Shown here one piece after another: positions 11,585-22,545 of a stretch of 64,000 nt of DNA. The notes beneath the pieces were generated by a model. It searched no databases and was not told where the DNA came from. It was given only the letters and a program-made list of their open reading frames with translations. The stretch lies in assembly GCA_963995505.1 (NCBI GenBank), contig OZ023181.1, positions 14,814,221 through 14,878,220 on the forward strand. The letters run 5' to 3'. Every line of letters begins with the position of its first letter. Position 1 is the first letter of the stretch. Both the position numbers and the translations under genes were made by a program. Source of the stretch: Hypericum androsaemum (Eukaryota; Streptophyta; Magnoliopsida; Malpighiales; Hypericaceae).

Positions 11585-12667
11585 TGTTTTGTGCTCATAT
11601 TGTAAAGAATTTGTTGTTCAATATAATGTTATTTTCAGCAATACGTATTGTGTGAATGTTATGTAGGGTAACATTTACTAATGCATGTCGGACAGAGAAG
11701 TAGCACACTCACACGGGTGTTTACCTCAGTGGGAGTCATGAGTTGATTCTTGATTGAGATGAGGCATGTTTTAGAACATTCTTAAATATCGAGTGCCTGT
11801 TCTAAAACAAGAATGCTGTCTTGCTTAACTACAAGAGCAATCTTGTTAAAGCGCAAGATTATGTGTAAGCAATAGTTACTACATTAAATAAGTTCTCGGA
11901 ACTTATGGGATTATATGGAATCCAATGGTAAGAAGTAAGTGGAACTTACCATAATTCTGTCTTGAAAGCCTAGAGTAGTCTTTGTGTAGACTAAAGCTGT
12001 TATTTGTAAACATCGAGGCTGACGCTCTAGTATCGTGTTATTAGCGAGAGACATGTGCTCCTTTAACAGGAAAGAACACCATAGCACATGAATTGTGTCA
12101 TGTGTGCTCTACGACCAATGGATGGGAAATCAATTTTATTATTTAGTGATTTCTGTTTCATTGGTGTGAGACCAACTCCGAAAACTATGGTTTCCGGAAC
12201 TTCCGGAACTCTACTCTTAAGATCCTAAATATATTTTGGAAATATGATTCAGTGCTGCTAGCTTGGAAAGTCTTTAAAGAGTCATGGTTTAATTCGACCT
12301 GGCAAGGCTGACTGGAAAAGCAGGCTGGATCATGATGGAAAAAATATTGTTAAGGGAGAAGGTTCTCTATCAATCACATTCGAAAAGCTTCGTGGTTCAC
12401 TGGTGCACCTATTGTATTGAGAGCAATACAATAGTGAACACGAATAGATTATTTCTGAAATTACATGTGGAAACAAAGAATGTGAGATGAGACCTAGGGT
12501 AAGGCATACTTTACGTAATAGAGGTATCGAGATGCTATCATTCAAGTGGCCGAAAAGTGCTCTTGAGTTTAGCTACGTGCACTCGATGTATGCTGGTCGC
12601 ACGAAATATTTGCCTATTACGATAAGAGAAAATATTGAATATGTTCAATCATGTGTGAGTGGGAGAT
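11585..12667 (+). other. Copia 3' untranslated segment and polypurine tract
   Basis: About 1.1 kb without a convincing frame lie between the end of pol and the 3' LTR. The purine-rich GAGTGGGAGAT immediately before the LTR start at 12668 is the likely polypurine tract. Confidence 0.6.
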
Positions 12668-13187
12668 TGTTGGTATATCACCCATGATTAACCACATTAA
12701 TCCACATCCAATCAATTAACCTCCTCCTAATTTAGTGGGCAAGCCACTAATAATCAGTGGACAAGCCACTAATTTTTTCCACTCATTATTGCCCCACTAA
12801 TTTGCCTTAGTAGACTAACCACCATTGTAGTGGCAAATGTGGGGAATAATTTCTCCTTTAAATGAAGGAGAAGGAGAACGAGGGAGGATAGGGGAAAAGT
12901 GGTGGAGAATTGATGATAGAGGAAACACACATTAAGGGAAAAATATATGATTGATCCCTGTATTCTCGAATCGACTCCGAGGTAAATAAAAGTCGTGGAA
13001 ATTGTTCTTGACACCGACATACCGTGAGTAAGAACCGACCGGTGACAAGAATCCGTTACGATCCTGCGGATACTGCACTACAACAAGTAAGTGTATTTAT
13101 GATTTAACGAATTTGTTCGTGAATTTATTTAACGTTAAGTTAGATATGATTTCTAGATTATAATATGCTATAATCGCCACCTATGTA
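12668..13187 (+). repeat. 3' LTR, main part, interrupted
   Basis: Begins TGTTGGTATATCACCC after the polypurine tract and follows the 5' LTR to CGCCACCTATGTA at 13187. It then runs directly into inverted pol sequence through a shared TATGTA. The missing terminal part is at 17349-17394, which also repeats 26 bp already present at 13162-13187 with one mismatch. Confidence 0.9.
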
Positions 13188-16100
13188 TTTTATGCTCACC
13201 TCCTTACACGCAACTATATCCCTAATAAAGTGATATTTGATATCGATATGCTTTGCTCTACTATGATACCTAGGATCTTTAGCAAAAGCTATCGACGCTT
13301 GATTATCGCAAAATAAGCTCACTGGTTCTTTTGAGTCGGTTAGGAATAAATGGCTCAAGAATCTCTTCAACCATACTGCCTCTTGCACAGCAGCTGCAGA
13401 AGCTACATATTCAGCTTCCATAGTTGACGGGGACACACATGTCTGTTTCTTGCTACTCCATGAAATAGCACCCCCGCCAAGCAAGAAGACATATCCTGAT
13501 GTGGATTTCTTCTCGTCCACATCACCACCCCAATCAGCATCGGTATAACCTCTCAATATCAGGTCTTGACCTTGATAACACAGTGAGTATTCTGCAGTCG
13601 TATTCAAGTATTTCATGATTCCCTTGACTACTTTCCAATGTGCAATACCTGGATTAGACTGTTATCTGCTTGCTATCCCAACAGCATAGCAAATATCTGG
13701 TCTTGTACACAATATTGCATACATGAGACAACCAACCGCATTGGCATAAGGGATTTTCATCATATCCCTCTCCTGCTGAGCTGTTTTAGGACACATGTCT
13801 TTACTGAGATGGTGACCTTTAACAATTGGGACATATTTGGGATTACTATCATTACAATTGAATCGTTCTACTAATTTGCGGATATAGGTCTCTTGTGAAA
13901 GAGATAATAGCCTCTTCGAACGATTCCTCGTGATCTTAACCCCGAGAATGTAATCAGCTTCTCCCATATCTTTCATTTCAAAGTTGGACGAGAACCAAGC
14001 TTTGAGCTCGATTAGATATCCCATGTCATTTCTAGCTATTAAAATATCATCAACATATAACATAATTATGACAAAATTCTTGCCTGAGTGCTTAATATAG
14101 ACACAATGATCTTCGTCTTTCATTTTAAAGTCATACGACATGATCGTATTATGAAAACGAATATACCATTGTCTAGAAGACTGCTTAAGGCCATAAATTG
14201 ATCGTTTCAATTTGCAAACCATATGTTCGTTACCTTTTTGGATGTAGCCCTCTGGCTAGACCATATAGATCTCTTCATCCAATTCTCCGTTGAGAAATGC
14301 AGTTTTAACATCCATTTGATGTAACTCAAGGTTCAAATTTGCCACCATAGCCAGAATAATCCTAATGGACGTGAATCTAACAACAGGAGCAAAGGTCTCC
14401 TCATAGTCAACTCCTTCCTGTTGTCTAAATCCTTGGGCAACTAAGCGAGATTTGTACCTTTCGATACTTCCGTTTGCTTTACGCTTAATTTTGAGAATCC
14501 ATTTATTCCCAATTGCCCTACGTCCTTTAGGTAGGTCAGCCAATTCCCATACTTAGTTTTTCTTCATGGAAACCATCTCTTCCTCCATTGCTCTACCCCA
14601 TTCATTCTTTTCGGGAGATGATAGAGCGTCAGAAATATTATTAGGTTCATCTTCATCTTGTAGGATAGCTAAAAGAATCTCACTTGGACCACCATGTTTT
14701 CTTAATGATACCAAGAAAGCATTTGCAGCACCTTCAATCTCAAATCGTCGTCGTGGAATGCTAGTTCTTTTAGTTCTACGATTTTCTCGATTTTGATAAA
14801 CATCTATCATGTATTCATCATAACCTGGAATCGTACTCCCACTGAAAGGAAAATCCATACTCCCACTGGAGTCCGGAATTGTACTCCCACTAAGATATTG
14901 ATCATTTGGATCATGAACGTCCGGATCAATTGGAGATGAAAAACCTTGATTTTCCTCCTCCACAATTCTCCTACTCGGATGGAGTGATCCAGATGATTCT
15001 GGCTCATTAACTTCATATAAGACAAAGTCATGACTCACCTCTCCCAATTTTGGAAAATCTTTTTCCAAGAATGTGACATCTCGTGATTCAAATTCTGTCA
15101 CTTGTCCATGTGCTAGTTCACCCATGAACACGTATCCTTTTGATACTTCAGAGTATCTTATAAAAATACTCTTTCTACCTCTCGGTCCTAATTTATCGTA
15201 TGTACTCGAGGTAGTATGGACGTAAGATGCACACCCCCACGGCCTTAAGTAGCTCAGATCAGGTTTTCGACCTGTCCACATTTCGTAAGGGGTGGTAGTG
15301 ACAGACTTAGAGGGGACACGATTTAGAACATATGTAGCGGTAAGGAGCGCATCTCCATAAAAAAAAAGGCAAATTTGCCTCCGCCATCATAGACCTAACC
15401 ATGTCAAGAAGGGTTCTATTCCTTCTTTCTGCTACCCCATTTTGTTGAGGTGTATAAGGAATGGACAACTAATGTTCAATTCTTTTTTCTTAACACAGAG
15501 TTTTAAATTTATCAGAAAGATACTCGTGACTACGATCAGTTCGTAAGGCCTTAATCTTTCGATCTAGTTGATTCTCAGCATAATTAATAAATATCTTGAA
15601 ATAACTTATTGCTTCTGATTTGTGAGAAATCAAATAGATTTGACCATATCTACTATAGTCATCTATAAAGGTGATAAAATAATATGCTCCATGTCTAGCC
15701 CTCATATTCATTGGACCACAGATATCGGAATGGACTAATTGCAATAGATCATTGGCTCTAGTTCCCTTTCCAAATGGTTTTCTTGTCAATTTTCCTTCTA
15801 GACAACATTCGCAAGTGGGTAATATAGCCTTTTCTAAATTACCCAATAATCCTGCCTTAGCTAGACGATTTAAGCGATCTTGACCAATATGGCTCAGTCC
15901 AGAATGCCACAGTACAACATCATCTTGAGAAGCAGTGGCAAAGGAAAAACTTGAATCAAGTAAATCACAAAGATCAACATTCATGATTAAAAAACCATCT
16001 GATTTATAACCAGAACCATAGAAAACATGTTCCAAAAATAACTGAACAGAATTTTTCTCAAACACCCAACGAAAACCAAGAGACATTAAAGCTGAAACAG

Positions 16101-16335
16101 AAATTAAATTCTGACGAATTTCTAGAGCATATAATACATCATGTAGCAGTAGGGTGCATCCTTCACGCAGCCTCAAACTACATGTTCCAATCCCGTTGAC
16201 ATTTACGCGTGCGTTATTGCCAACATAGATAGATTTAGCTCCAACCGGTAGTCGTCGGAATTCAACAAAAGTACCACGGTCCTTTGTCACATGGTCTGTC
16301 GCTCCTGAATCAATCACCCACATAGGATGACTTTC
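13182..16335 (-). pseudogene. Second Copia pol copy, inverted and truncated
   Basis: Minus-strand sequence that matches the plus-strand pol from the RNase H (about 11490) back to the protease (about 8312). It lacks gag, the pol C-terminus and its own LTRs. It is broken by in-frame stops: a CAG-to-TAG near 14260, CAA-to-TAA near 14555 and 15490, and a TAC-to-TAA near 13660. An expanded A run near 15358 gives a frameshift. The integrase, RT (YVDD) and RNase H cores are still readable in separate pieces. It is very similar to the plus copy but not identical, so it came from a different family member. Confidence 0.9.
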
Positions 16336-17348
16336 ATGATTGTTATTACAATCATGAAAAATACACTTGAATTTACTATTAAAGAACTTTGAACGTTTAA
16401 AGTTCAAAATTAATTCTTGAAGGGTGAGGGGAAACATACCCGTGACCTACTTCAAATTCGAGGTTAATCAAGAACTTTATATCGTTTAAAGTTATGAACG
16501 TATAGTAAATTATTTTGTATTGCTGAAAACAAACTCCTCACACATTTAATTTTATGATTCCCTATAGTCATGTCGATTGCTTCCAAATCCATTATCGTCG
16601 AGCTCAATAAGGATTTAAAGCTCAATGGTGATAATTATGATAAATGTAGTATGAAAATTCAGTATGTACTTGAAGAACAAGAAGTGCTTGAGACCATAAG
16701 TAAACTTATGGTTGAACCTGAAACTGGCAACACCTCCCAACATAGGCGTGATATAGACGCCTACACAGTTTGGAAAAAGAAAAATTCTACTGCTCGACTC
16801 ATCTTAAGACCTGATATTGAGAGGTTATACCGATGCTGATTGGGGTGGTGATGTGGACGAGAAGAAATCCACATCAGGATATGTCTTCTTGCTTGGCGGA
16901 GGTGCTATTTTATGGAGTAGCAAGAAACAGACAGCATCGGTATAACCTCTCAATATCAGGTCTTGACCTTGATAACACAATGAGTATTCTGCAGTCGTAT
17001 TCCAACAAGATTTATACCCATACAAAAAGATCTACGCATTATTAAAGACAATATCTCTATATACGACACGGGCTGGAACAGAGTTCATGATTGTCCACTT
17101 GCTAGGATAAGGGAATTAACATTATCAGCATGGGTAAGAGTCATTTTCATGTGTTCCCAGTTTGTAGGCAGGGAACGAATGACAGCTTGGATTTGATGCT
17201 CGTTACTAAGTACGTGGCCCGACGAATTTCTGGAGCATATAATACATCATGTAGTAGTAGGGTGCGTCCTTCACGCAGGCTCAAACTACATGTTCCTATC
17301 CCGTTGACATTTACGCGTGCGTTATTGCCAACATAGATAGATTTAGCT
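16334..17348. mobile_element. Scrambled chain of short Copia segments
   Basis: Successive pieces match different parts of the element. They are: 16334-16363 minus leader (about 7088-7116); 16363-16805 plus leader and gag start (about 7190-7625); 16806-16933 plus RNase H (about 11105-11229); 16934-17001 minus RNase H (about 11068-11139); 17002-17117 minus leader (about 6942-7052); 17118-17219 minus gag (about 7846-7947); 17220-17348 minus protease/integrase junction (about 8404-8533). The joins are abrupt with little or no overlap. A perfect 10-bp inverted repeat (TCATGATTGT, 4-bp spacer) sits at the first switch. Confidence 0.85.
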
Positions 17349-17394
17349 AATATGCTATAATCGCCACATATGTATAGATATGGAGAATTCATCA
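17349..17394 (+). repeat. Terminal 46 bp of the Copia 3' LTR
   Basis: Matches 5112-5157 of the 5' LTR through the final TCA and is followed by the right-hand TAAAG target duplication. Confidence 0.9.
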
Positions 17395-17436
17395 TAAAGG
17401 AATTAGCACTAGGAAAAAAAAGAAACAAAGGAAAAA

Positions 17437-19167
17437 ATGGCGATGGCAATGGCGCTCCGGAGGCTGTCGTCGTCGATAGACAAGCCAACTCGCCCTCTCT
17501 TCCAGGCCACATCTCTCTATTACATGGTCCCCAACCAACCGTCCATTGATGATGGAATTCTTTTTTCTTTATGAGTGATCATATAACGAGTTCGTCATAG
17601 ATTTGTAAAATTTTATCTATTTAATTTAAAAATAATCCAACTACTTTATAAAGTCAAAATTGCATGTAGACTCTGAACCTGAATATCGACAATTAACAGA
17701 TACACAGTCGACGTTGAAATTCAAAATCTACATGTATTATACCGTGACATGTTATTATTATTATTATTATTTTCGTGACAAGAAAAATTAGGAAAGAACT
17801 GGACAAAATGAAGTAATTTTAATTTCCCTGTCTTGTAAAGTAATTGTTTTAACCAACTCATGTATGGTCTGATGGATACGGTGTCAGTCCTTAAGCATGA
17901 GGTGGGAGGATCGAATCTCATGACCGTCTAAGATCCGAAATTGTGGAAACAATTTAAATCTCACCAAAAAAAATAAATTATTTTAAATATCGGCAGGTAC
18001 GAAAGGAACTTTGGAGTCCCAACTACCGTTCGAAAATTTAGAATGTTTCGATATTTTTCAATATTCCCGCAATCAAACTTCCATCGATATCATTATCTAC
18101 CCCTAAAAAATGTCATTATATGCAATATTATATGATTTTGTTGAGAAGGTAGTAAAACAAAAATTATGTTGCTAAAAATTCACGTTCCGTCTGGCTATTG
18201 AAGTTCGAAACATGAAATGAAATTCCAACCGCAGGTTAAAAATTCCATGCAACCGAAATGTCACGAAGTTGTATTGTATGTTTCTAGCTGGTTGTTTCTG
18301 CATACTTCCCCGCCATCTTCATAGATAAGGCGAGAGAGAGAGAGAGATTGTTTTTAGAGCTTTGAGGTGGAGAAAATGTTTCCCAATGAATTTGAACGTC
18401 GAATCTCCGTTTTTTCTAAGACCACTCTAATAGTTGTCCAATTTTTGTCAAAAAATCACTCTGCTTTGTCATTTCAGACTGACTGATAGCTAAGCCTGGC
18501 CAGAGCTATCAGCTAATCCTAATTGGACTACGCATTTTTGGAATCTAAACTGGGATTGTTATTGTGTTCAAAGGGCTCGAACTCATTCCATCCGAGAACT
18601 TCACATCGGTGTCTGTAATGCAAGAAGCCGTGGGGTCGATCGGTAATGACCAACAAGTACAGTGAAGGATATCCCGGTGCCAGATACTAGGGAGGAAACG
18701 AGTCTGTCTCTGCTCTGTTCTGTTCTAGTCGAATCGGTTTTCTTTCCGCGGTTCGATCGGTGACAGTGTTCAAATGATGCAGGTACATTGACATGGATGA
18801 GTCTCTCCATGCCAGAAACGTGCATTGGAAGCATTCAGATTGGATCCTGCGAAATGGGCAGATTTTAGATTGTTCATGAATTATCTCATTGTTTGGCTTC
18901 GTTCCGGGCAGACTGATACGAAGAAAATATCAGCAGTCTCAATATTTTTCGAGACAATGCCATACAGATTGGATGAGAGCACTGGTTACATACATTGACT
19001 ATGACCAGGTAACATGATCAGCCAACTTCACGTTGACGTTAGATATCGAGTCTTCTCTTTCACCGCGGATTCATGATGTGAACTCGCAGATGGAGAAAAG
19101 TGCAACTCTTTTCCGTCCCAAGCTAATAATAGCGGGGGCCAGTGCATATGCGCGGCTGTACGGATAA
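17437..19167 (+). pseudogene. Decayed serine hydroxymethyltransferase gene (mitochondrial SHM1-like)
   Basis: Fragments of SHMT appear in the right order. At 17437-17526 is a presequence (MAMAMALRRLSSSIDKP), typical of plant mitochondrial SHMT. At about 18571-18702 are LIPSENFTSVSVMQ and, after a frameshift, YSEGYPGARY with a stop. At about 18783-18857 is YIDMDESL, then shifted [12 protein letters not shown]. At about 18911-19008 is [20 protein letters not shown], ended by a 4-bp duplication. At 19090-19167 are [12 protein letters not shown] and ASAYARLYG, then a stop. The substrate-entry half after the presequence and the entire PLP-lysine half are missing. Introns are partly kept, so this is a degraded genomic copy and not a processed one. 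The Copia insertion lies in its leader. Confidence 0.9.
17851..17975 (+). repeat. tRNA-derived SINE-like repeat
   Basis: A 115-bp block with a possible A box (TGGTCTGATGG) and a clear B box (GGATCGAATCTC) ends in TCACC followed by an A-rich tail. A second copy lies inverted at 63011-63123 with only scattered differences. Both features fit a Pol III-transcribed SINE. It sits inside the remains of the SHMT locus. Confidence 0.65.
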
Positions 19168-19958
19168 ATAATATATTTAAACCTAGAGCCATACTAAGCT
19201 CAAATATACGGCAACATGCTTACTGCCCTGTTATTGCAGGACTAGGTGGGAGGCAATGTCCCTAGGTCGCGGTCCATCCTCGTATGTAACTTTGATATTC
19301 TTGGACTGCCTGATAATGAGCTGGGAACGCCTTGTAATGGGCTTCATGTCTGGCTTGAATTTTTCTTCAAACCGCCGAGTTTTCTCATCCTTCAACCTCT
19401 GTTCGCTCATGAACTCGTCGACTTGAATTTCAAGCAAACTCCATAATTGGTTGGCTCTTAGCAATTTCTCCATGAGTTCACTCCAATGGTCATCATTATC
19501 GTCCAAGTGTGGAAGCTTAGTTACTCTTCTCTTCTCTAATACTAAATTATTAAAAACTTCGTATTGAATAACAAGCACAATTCAAAAACAATATGGTTGA
19601 ATAACTATTTTATTGAATAAAAATTGTAAATTATAAAGCATTACGTGTATTATCTCAAACCGATAAACACTCTTCACATTGGACACAACTACTCAACGTG
19701 TGATAATGATTATAATAATTCAAATAACAATTTAGAGAATATGTCTTATTTAAACAAACTTTGACCAATTAAATAGGACAATTTGACTTATGTAAAATAC
19801 TAACATTAATACTAACTTCGTCCACTAGGGAGCTCAAAAGCTTGGTCCAAATGGAAGCTTGTCCATCGAAGTTGGCTGAATGGTTCACTGAGGGAAGAGA
19901 GAGATTTGGACGGGGCTTATTTTTGGTGGAAGTGGAGAGGCAAAAACTCCTAGATGTA
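19168..19958. other. Intergenic with an unrecognised minus-strand ORF
   Basis: A minus-strand frame at 19231-19578 (115 aa) is hydrophilic and rich in Lys, Glu and Arg, for example FMSEQRLKDEKTRRFEEKF. I do not recognise it, and it has no visible introns or promoter. It may be a gene fragment. The rest is AT-rich without signals. Confidence 0.25.
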
Positions 19959-19967
19959 TAAACAAAA

Positions 19968-21268
19968 GGGTAAATTATCCTCAGGTCTTTGTAGTTTGAC
20001 TAATTTATCAGTAGGGTCCTTACTTTTTTGAAACCCCTATTTTTGTCCTCCAAGTTTGGCAAAATAGAACTCTCAGGTCCCTGACTCTGGTACCGGAAAA
20101 TTACTCAGGTGAAAATTAACCTGTAAGGACGAAAATACCCTCAGTCAAAAAACCAAAAAAAAATCACCTTCAACCTTAGAACATCAAGAATATCCAATTA
20201 ACTAAATACCAGGAATATCTAATTAAATACCAAACCTAGGTCCGATCGAAACCCAGGTCTGGTCGCAGTCCGTTTGTTGCCGATGACGAAACTATTCTTG
20301 AGGATGCTCAACCCCCTCGTCTCCTCCCTCCCACTCTATGATATCGCCAACACCCACGGCGTCGCCGCTGACGTCGGCCACTTCAACACCAGATCTTGAC
20401 CGCAATTCACGACGACCGTCTCCCTAGTTCCTCGTGAAGAAAATCGATATCAGAGAGAAACGGGAAACGAACATAGAGGTTGAGTGCGCGGTCGCCGATC
20501 GCCGACAAAGGAAAATGAACAGAGGTCGGGTCCTGACCTACTCTCTTGTGGCCCTCCCTCCTGACCTACTCGTCGCCGACGTTGGCGAGCTTGAGTGCGA
20601 GAGCGTTGGGGTTAGCCTCCTCCTTTGCAAATTTGGGTTCCGGAACCAGGTCTGTCTTCGTGACGGGCTGCAACCTGTCCCTCGTCCAAAAATCGAGCAG
20701 ATTCTGGGCATGCCTCCAGCAATTTCTAAATTGAAGTTCATGAATGCAGGTGGGCCTCTTGTTCTTGACCTGGGCAAACAAATTTGACCCAAATTTTAGG
20801 GGTTCTTAGTTGACCCAAATTGTTGTATTCATCAAATGGAAGAACAGGTGAAAATTTGTGTGTCGAAGCTTTGAAATTGATTTTAATTAAAATTGATTCT
20901 TGAAATTGGAAGGGGCGAAGGAGGCAAAGAAGAAGAGAAAGACATTGACAGTGGGGTTGGAAATCTGGGTTTCTGTCTTCGACGGATTAAAAACTGGAAT
21001 GGTTTGGAAATCTGGGTTTTTGATGTTCTTGATATTGTTTTTGGCATTCTTGATGTTCCAAGCTTAAAAAAGATAGTTTTTTGTTTTTTTACTGAGGGCA
21101 TTTTGGTCCTTGCACTTAAAATTTAGTTGGAATTTTTTTTCGGTACCAGAGCCAGGGACCTGAGAGTTCTATTTTGCCAAACTTGGAGGACGAAAATAGG
21201 GGTTTTGAAAAAGTAAGGACCCTACTGGTGAATTCGTCTAAGTACATGGACCTGAAGGAAATTTGCCC
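19968..21268. mobile_element. Pack-MULE with long inverted ends and captured gene fragments
   Basis: The left arm starts GGGTAAATTATCCTCAGGTC. The right arm ends in its inverted counterpart, sharing the CTCAGGTCCCTG..CTGGTACCGG block about 110 bp inside each end. The element is flanked by exact TAAACAAAA at 19959-19967 and 21269-21277, a 9-bp target duplication. There is no transposase. The interior holds a malate dehydrogenase fragment (20283-20399) and a second open minus-strand stretch (about 20540-20790, containing FAKEEANPNALALKLANVGD) of unknown origin. The arms belong to the same broad family as those at 709-1793. Confidence 0.92.
20283..20399 (+). pseudogene. Captured malate dehydrogenase exon fragment
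   Basis: A 38-codon frame reads [18 protein letters not shown] and then [12 protein letters not shown] before a stop. This matches the NAD-binding N-terminal region of plant organellar (mitochondrial/glyoxysomal type) malate dehydrogenase, where an [14 protein letters not shown]...VAADVSHxNT stretch is highly conserved. Only this piece is present, it lies inside a MULE, and it lacks the catalytic domain. I infer transposon capture and not a host gene. Confidence 0.85.
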
Positions 21269-21295
21269 TAAACAAAATGGCCAATTATATTCTAC

Positions 21296-21672
21296 TATTG
21301 GAATGTGTCGAGAAATAAGCAAAAGGAGAAAGTCGGGCCAGGAGGTAGCGAACGCTGGGGGTTACAGAATGTCGGGTGCTGATGACTTAGCGGCCGCTAG
21401 GGACTTAGCGACCGCTAGGTGGTGCTGATAGCCGTTTCTAGTGTTGCTCAGACTCTTGTTTTGAACTTATAGGACGACCTATATAGGTTACTTGATGTGC
21501 AGTTTGTCTCTTTATAAAGGCATGTTACCCTAGGTTATATATGGCTTTGTGGCTACTCGTCAATTAAAGTTCTCCTTTTCCCCCGTGGACGTAGGCATTA
21601 GGTTGAACCACATAACTCTTGTGTCCATTATTCTTTGTGCGTTATTGTTCTCTTGTGGGTGATTTTCTAACA
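21296..21672 (+). repeat. Left LTR of the Tnt1-like element
   Basis: Starts TATTGGAATGTGTCGAG (TG mutated to TA) and ends CTAACA. The paired copy at 26633-27000 starts TGTTGGGATGTGTCGAG and ends CTAACA. The CGACCGCTAG motif is shared. Confidence 0.9.
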
Positions 21673-21698
21673 ACTGGTATAAGAACTAAGGTCGAAGG

Positions 21699-22545
21699 AT
21701 GGCGGATCAAGGCGCGAAGTTTGCTAGTGTAAAGTTTGATGGATTCTCGAATTTTGAGTTATGGCAAAAGCGTCTCAAGGATCTCCTGGTGCAACTAGGG
21801 ATGACGAGCGCGCTCTCAGAAAAGAAGCCCGAGGAGATGGAAGACCAATAGTGGATAGATATGGAGGTCAAGGCGATAGCGACGATTCACTTGTGCATAG
21901 AGAATGACGTGATGTATCATGTCATGGATGAGAAGCCACTAGCTGAGGTATGGAAGAAATTGGAGGCAACGTATATGTCTAAGTCTTTGTTGAACAAGCT
22001 TTATCTTAAGAAAAAGTTGTATGAGCTTAAGATGATGGGTGGCTCAGATTTGAGCCAACACATCAATATTTTCAATAAATTGTTGAGTGATTTGAGAAGG
22101 GTCGATTTGAAATTTGAGGAGGAAGACAAGGCATTGTTGCTCCTGAATTTCTTATCAAGTTCTTACGAGAATTTGGTTACAACTCTAACTTGGGGGAAGG
22201 AATCCCTGGAGGATAACACAAGTGCTGTACTAGGGTTTCACCAAAGGAGAAAAATTGGTGATGGATAAATAGTAGGGCTCGTTGTAAGGGGTAGCCATAG
22301 TGGTCGTAGTGAAAGAAAAGATGGAAGATGATCCAAGTCGAGGTCAAGGAAGTTCAAAAAAAATTGCTTCGAGTGCGAAGAAAAATGGCACATGAAGAAG
22401 ATTGTCCAGGAAGAACTCAAGACCACAAGGGAAAATGATCGATTTCTTTGGATATGGCCTCTTATTCGGACAGGCCGGATGTCGACTGTCTTTCTGTTTT
22501 GTCATGTCCAAAGCACTATAATTCCTAAATTTTGGATAGCGCTTG
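21699..22545 (+). pseudogene. Tnt1-type gag remnant
   Basis: The frame from ATG 21699 reads KFDGFSNFELWQKRLKDLL, then a stop (TAG, 21849-21851), then a long open stretch with YMSKSLLNKLYLKKKLYELK, the hallmark of Tnt1-like gag. A CCHC knuckle (CFECEEKWHMKK, then DC after a one-base shift) is at about 22365-22420. It ends at the GCTTG where the solo LTR is inserted. It would package element RNA if intact. Confidence 0.88.

Larger units (their letters stand above)
4640..17394 (+). mobile_element. Rearranged Copia LTR retrotransposon, single 12.8-kb insertion
   Basis: The insertion starts with TGTTGG at 4640, ends with ATTCATCA at 17394, and is flanked by TAAAG at 4635-4639 and 17395-17399. Inside are a 5' LTR, tRNA-iMet primer site, a 2.2-kb leader, a plus-strand gag-pol with six nonsense codons, a polypurine tract (near 12655) and a 3' LTR. 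The 3' LTR is interrupted at 13187 by a minus-strand pol copy and a chain of short scrambled pieces, and its last 46 bp appear only at 17349-17394. The LTR copies differ at about eight positions by eye, which suggests a young insertion. It is not autonomous. Confidence 0.9.

Noticed and set aside
20434..20787. Host gene for a 117-aa protein
   Set aside because: The frame lies wholly inside a Pack-MULE with intact ends and target duplication, and the opposite strand is equally open.
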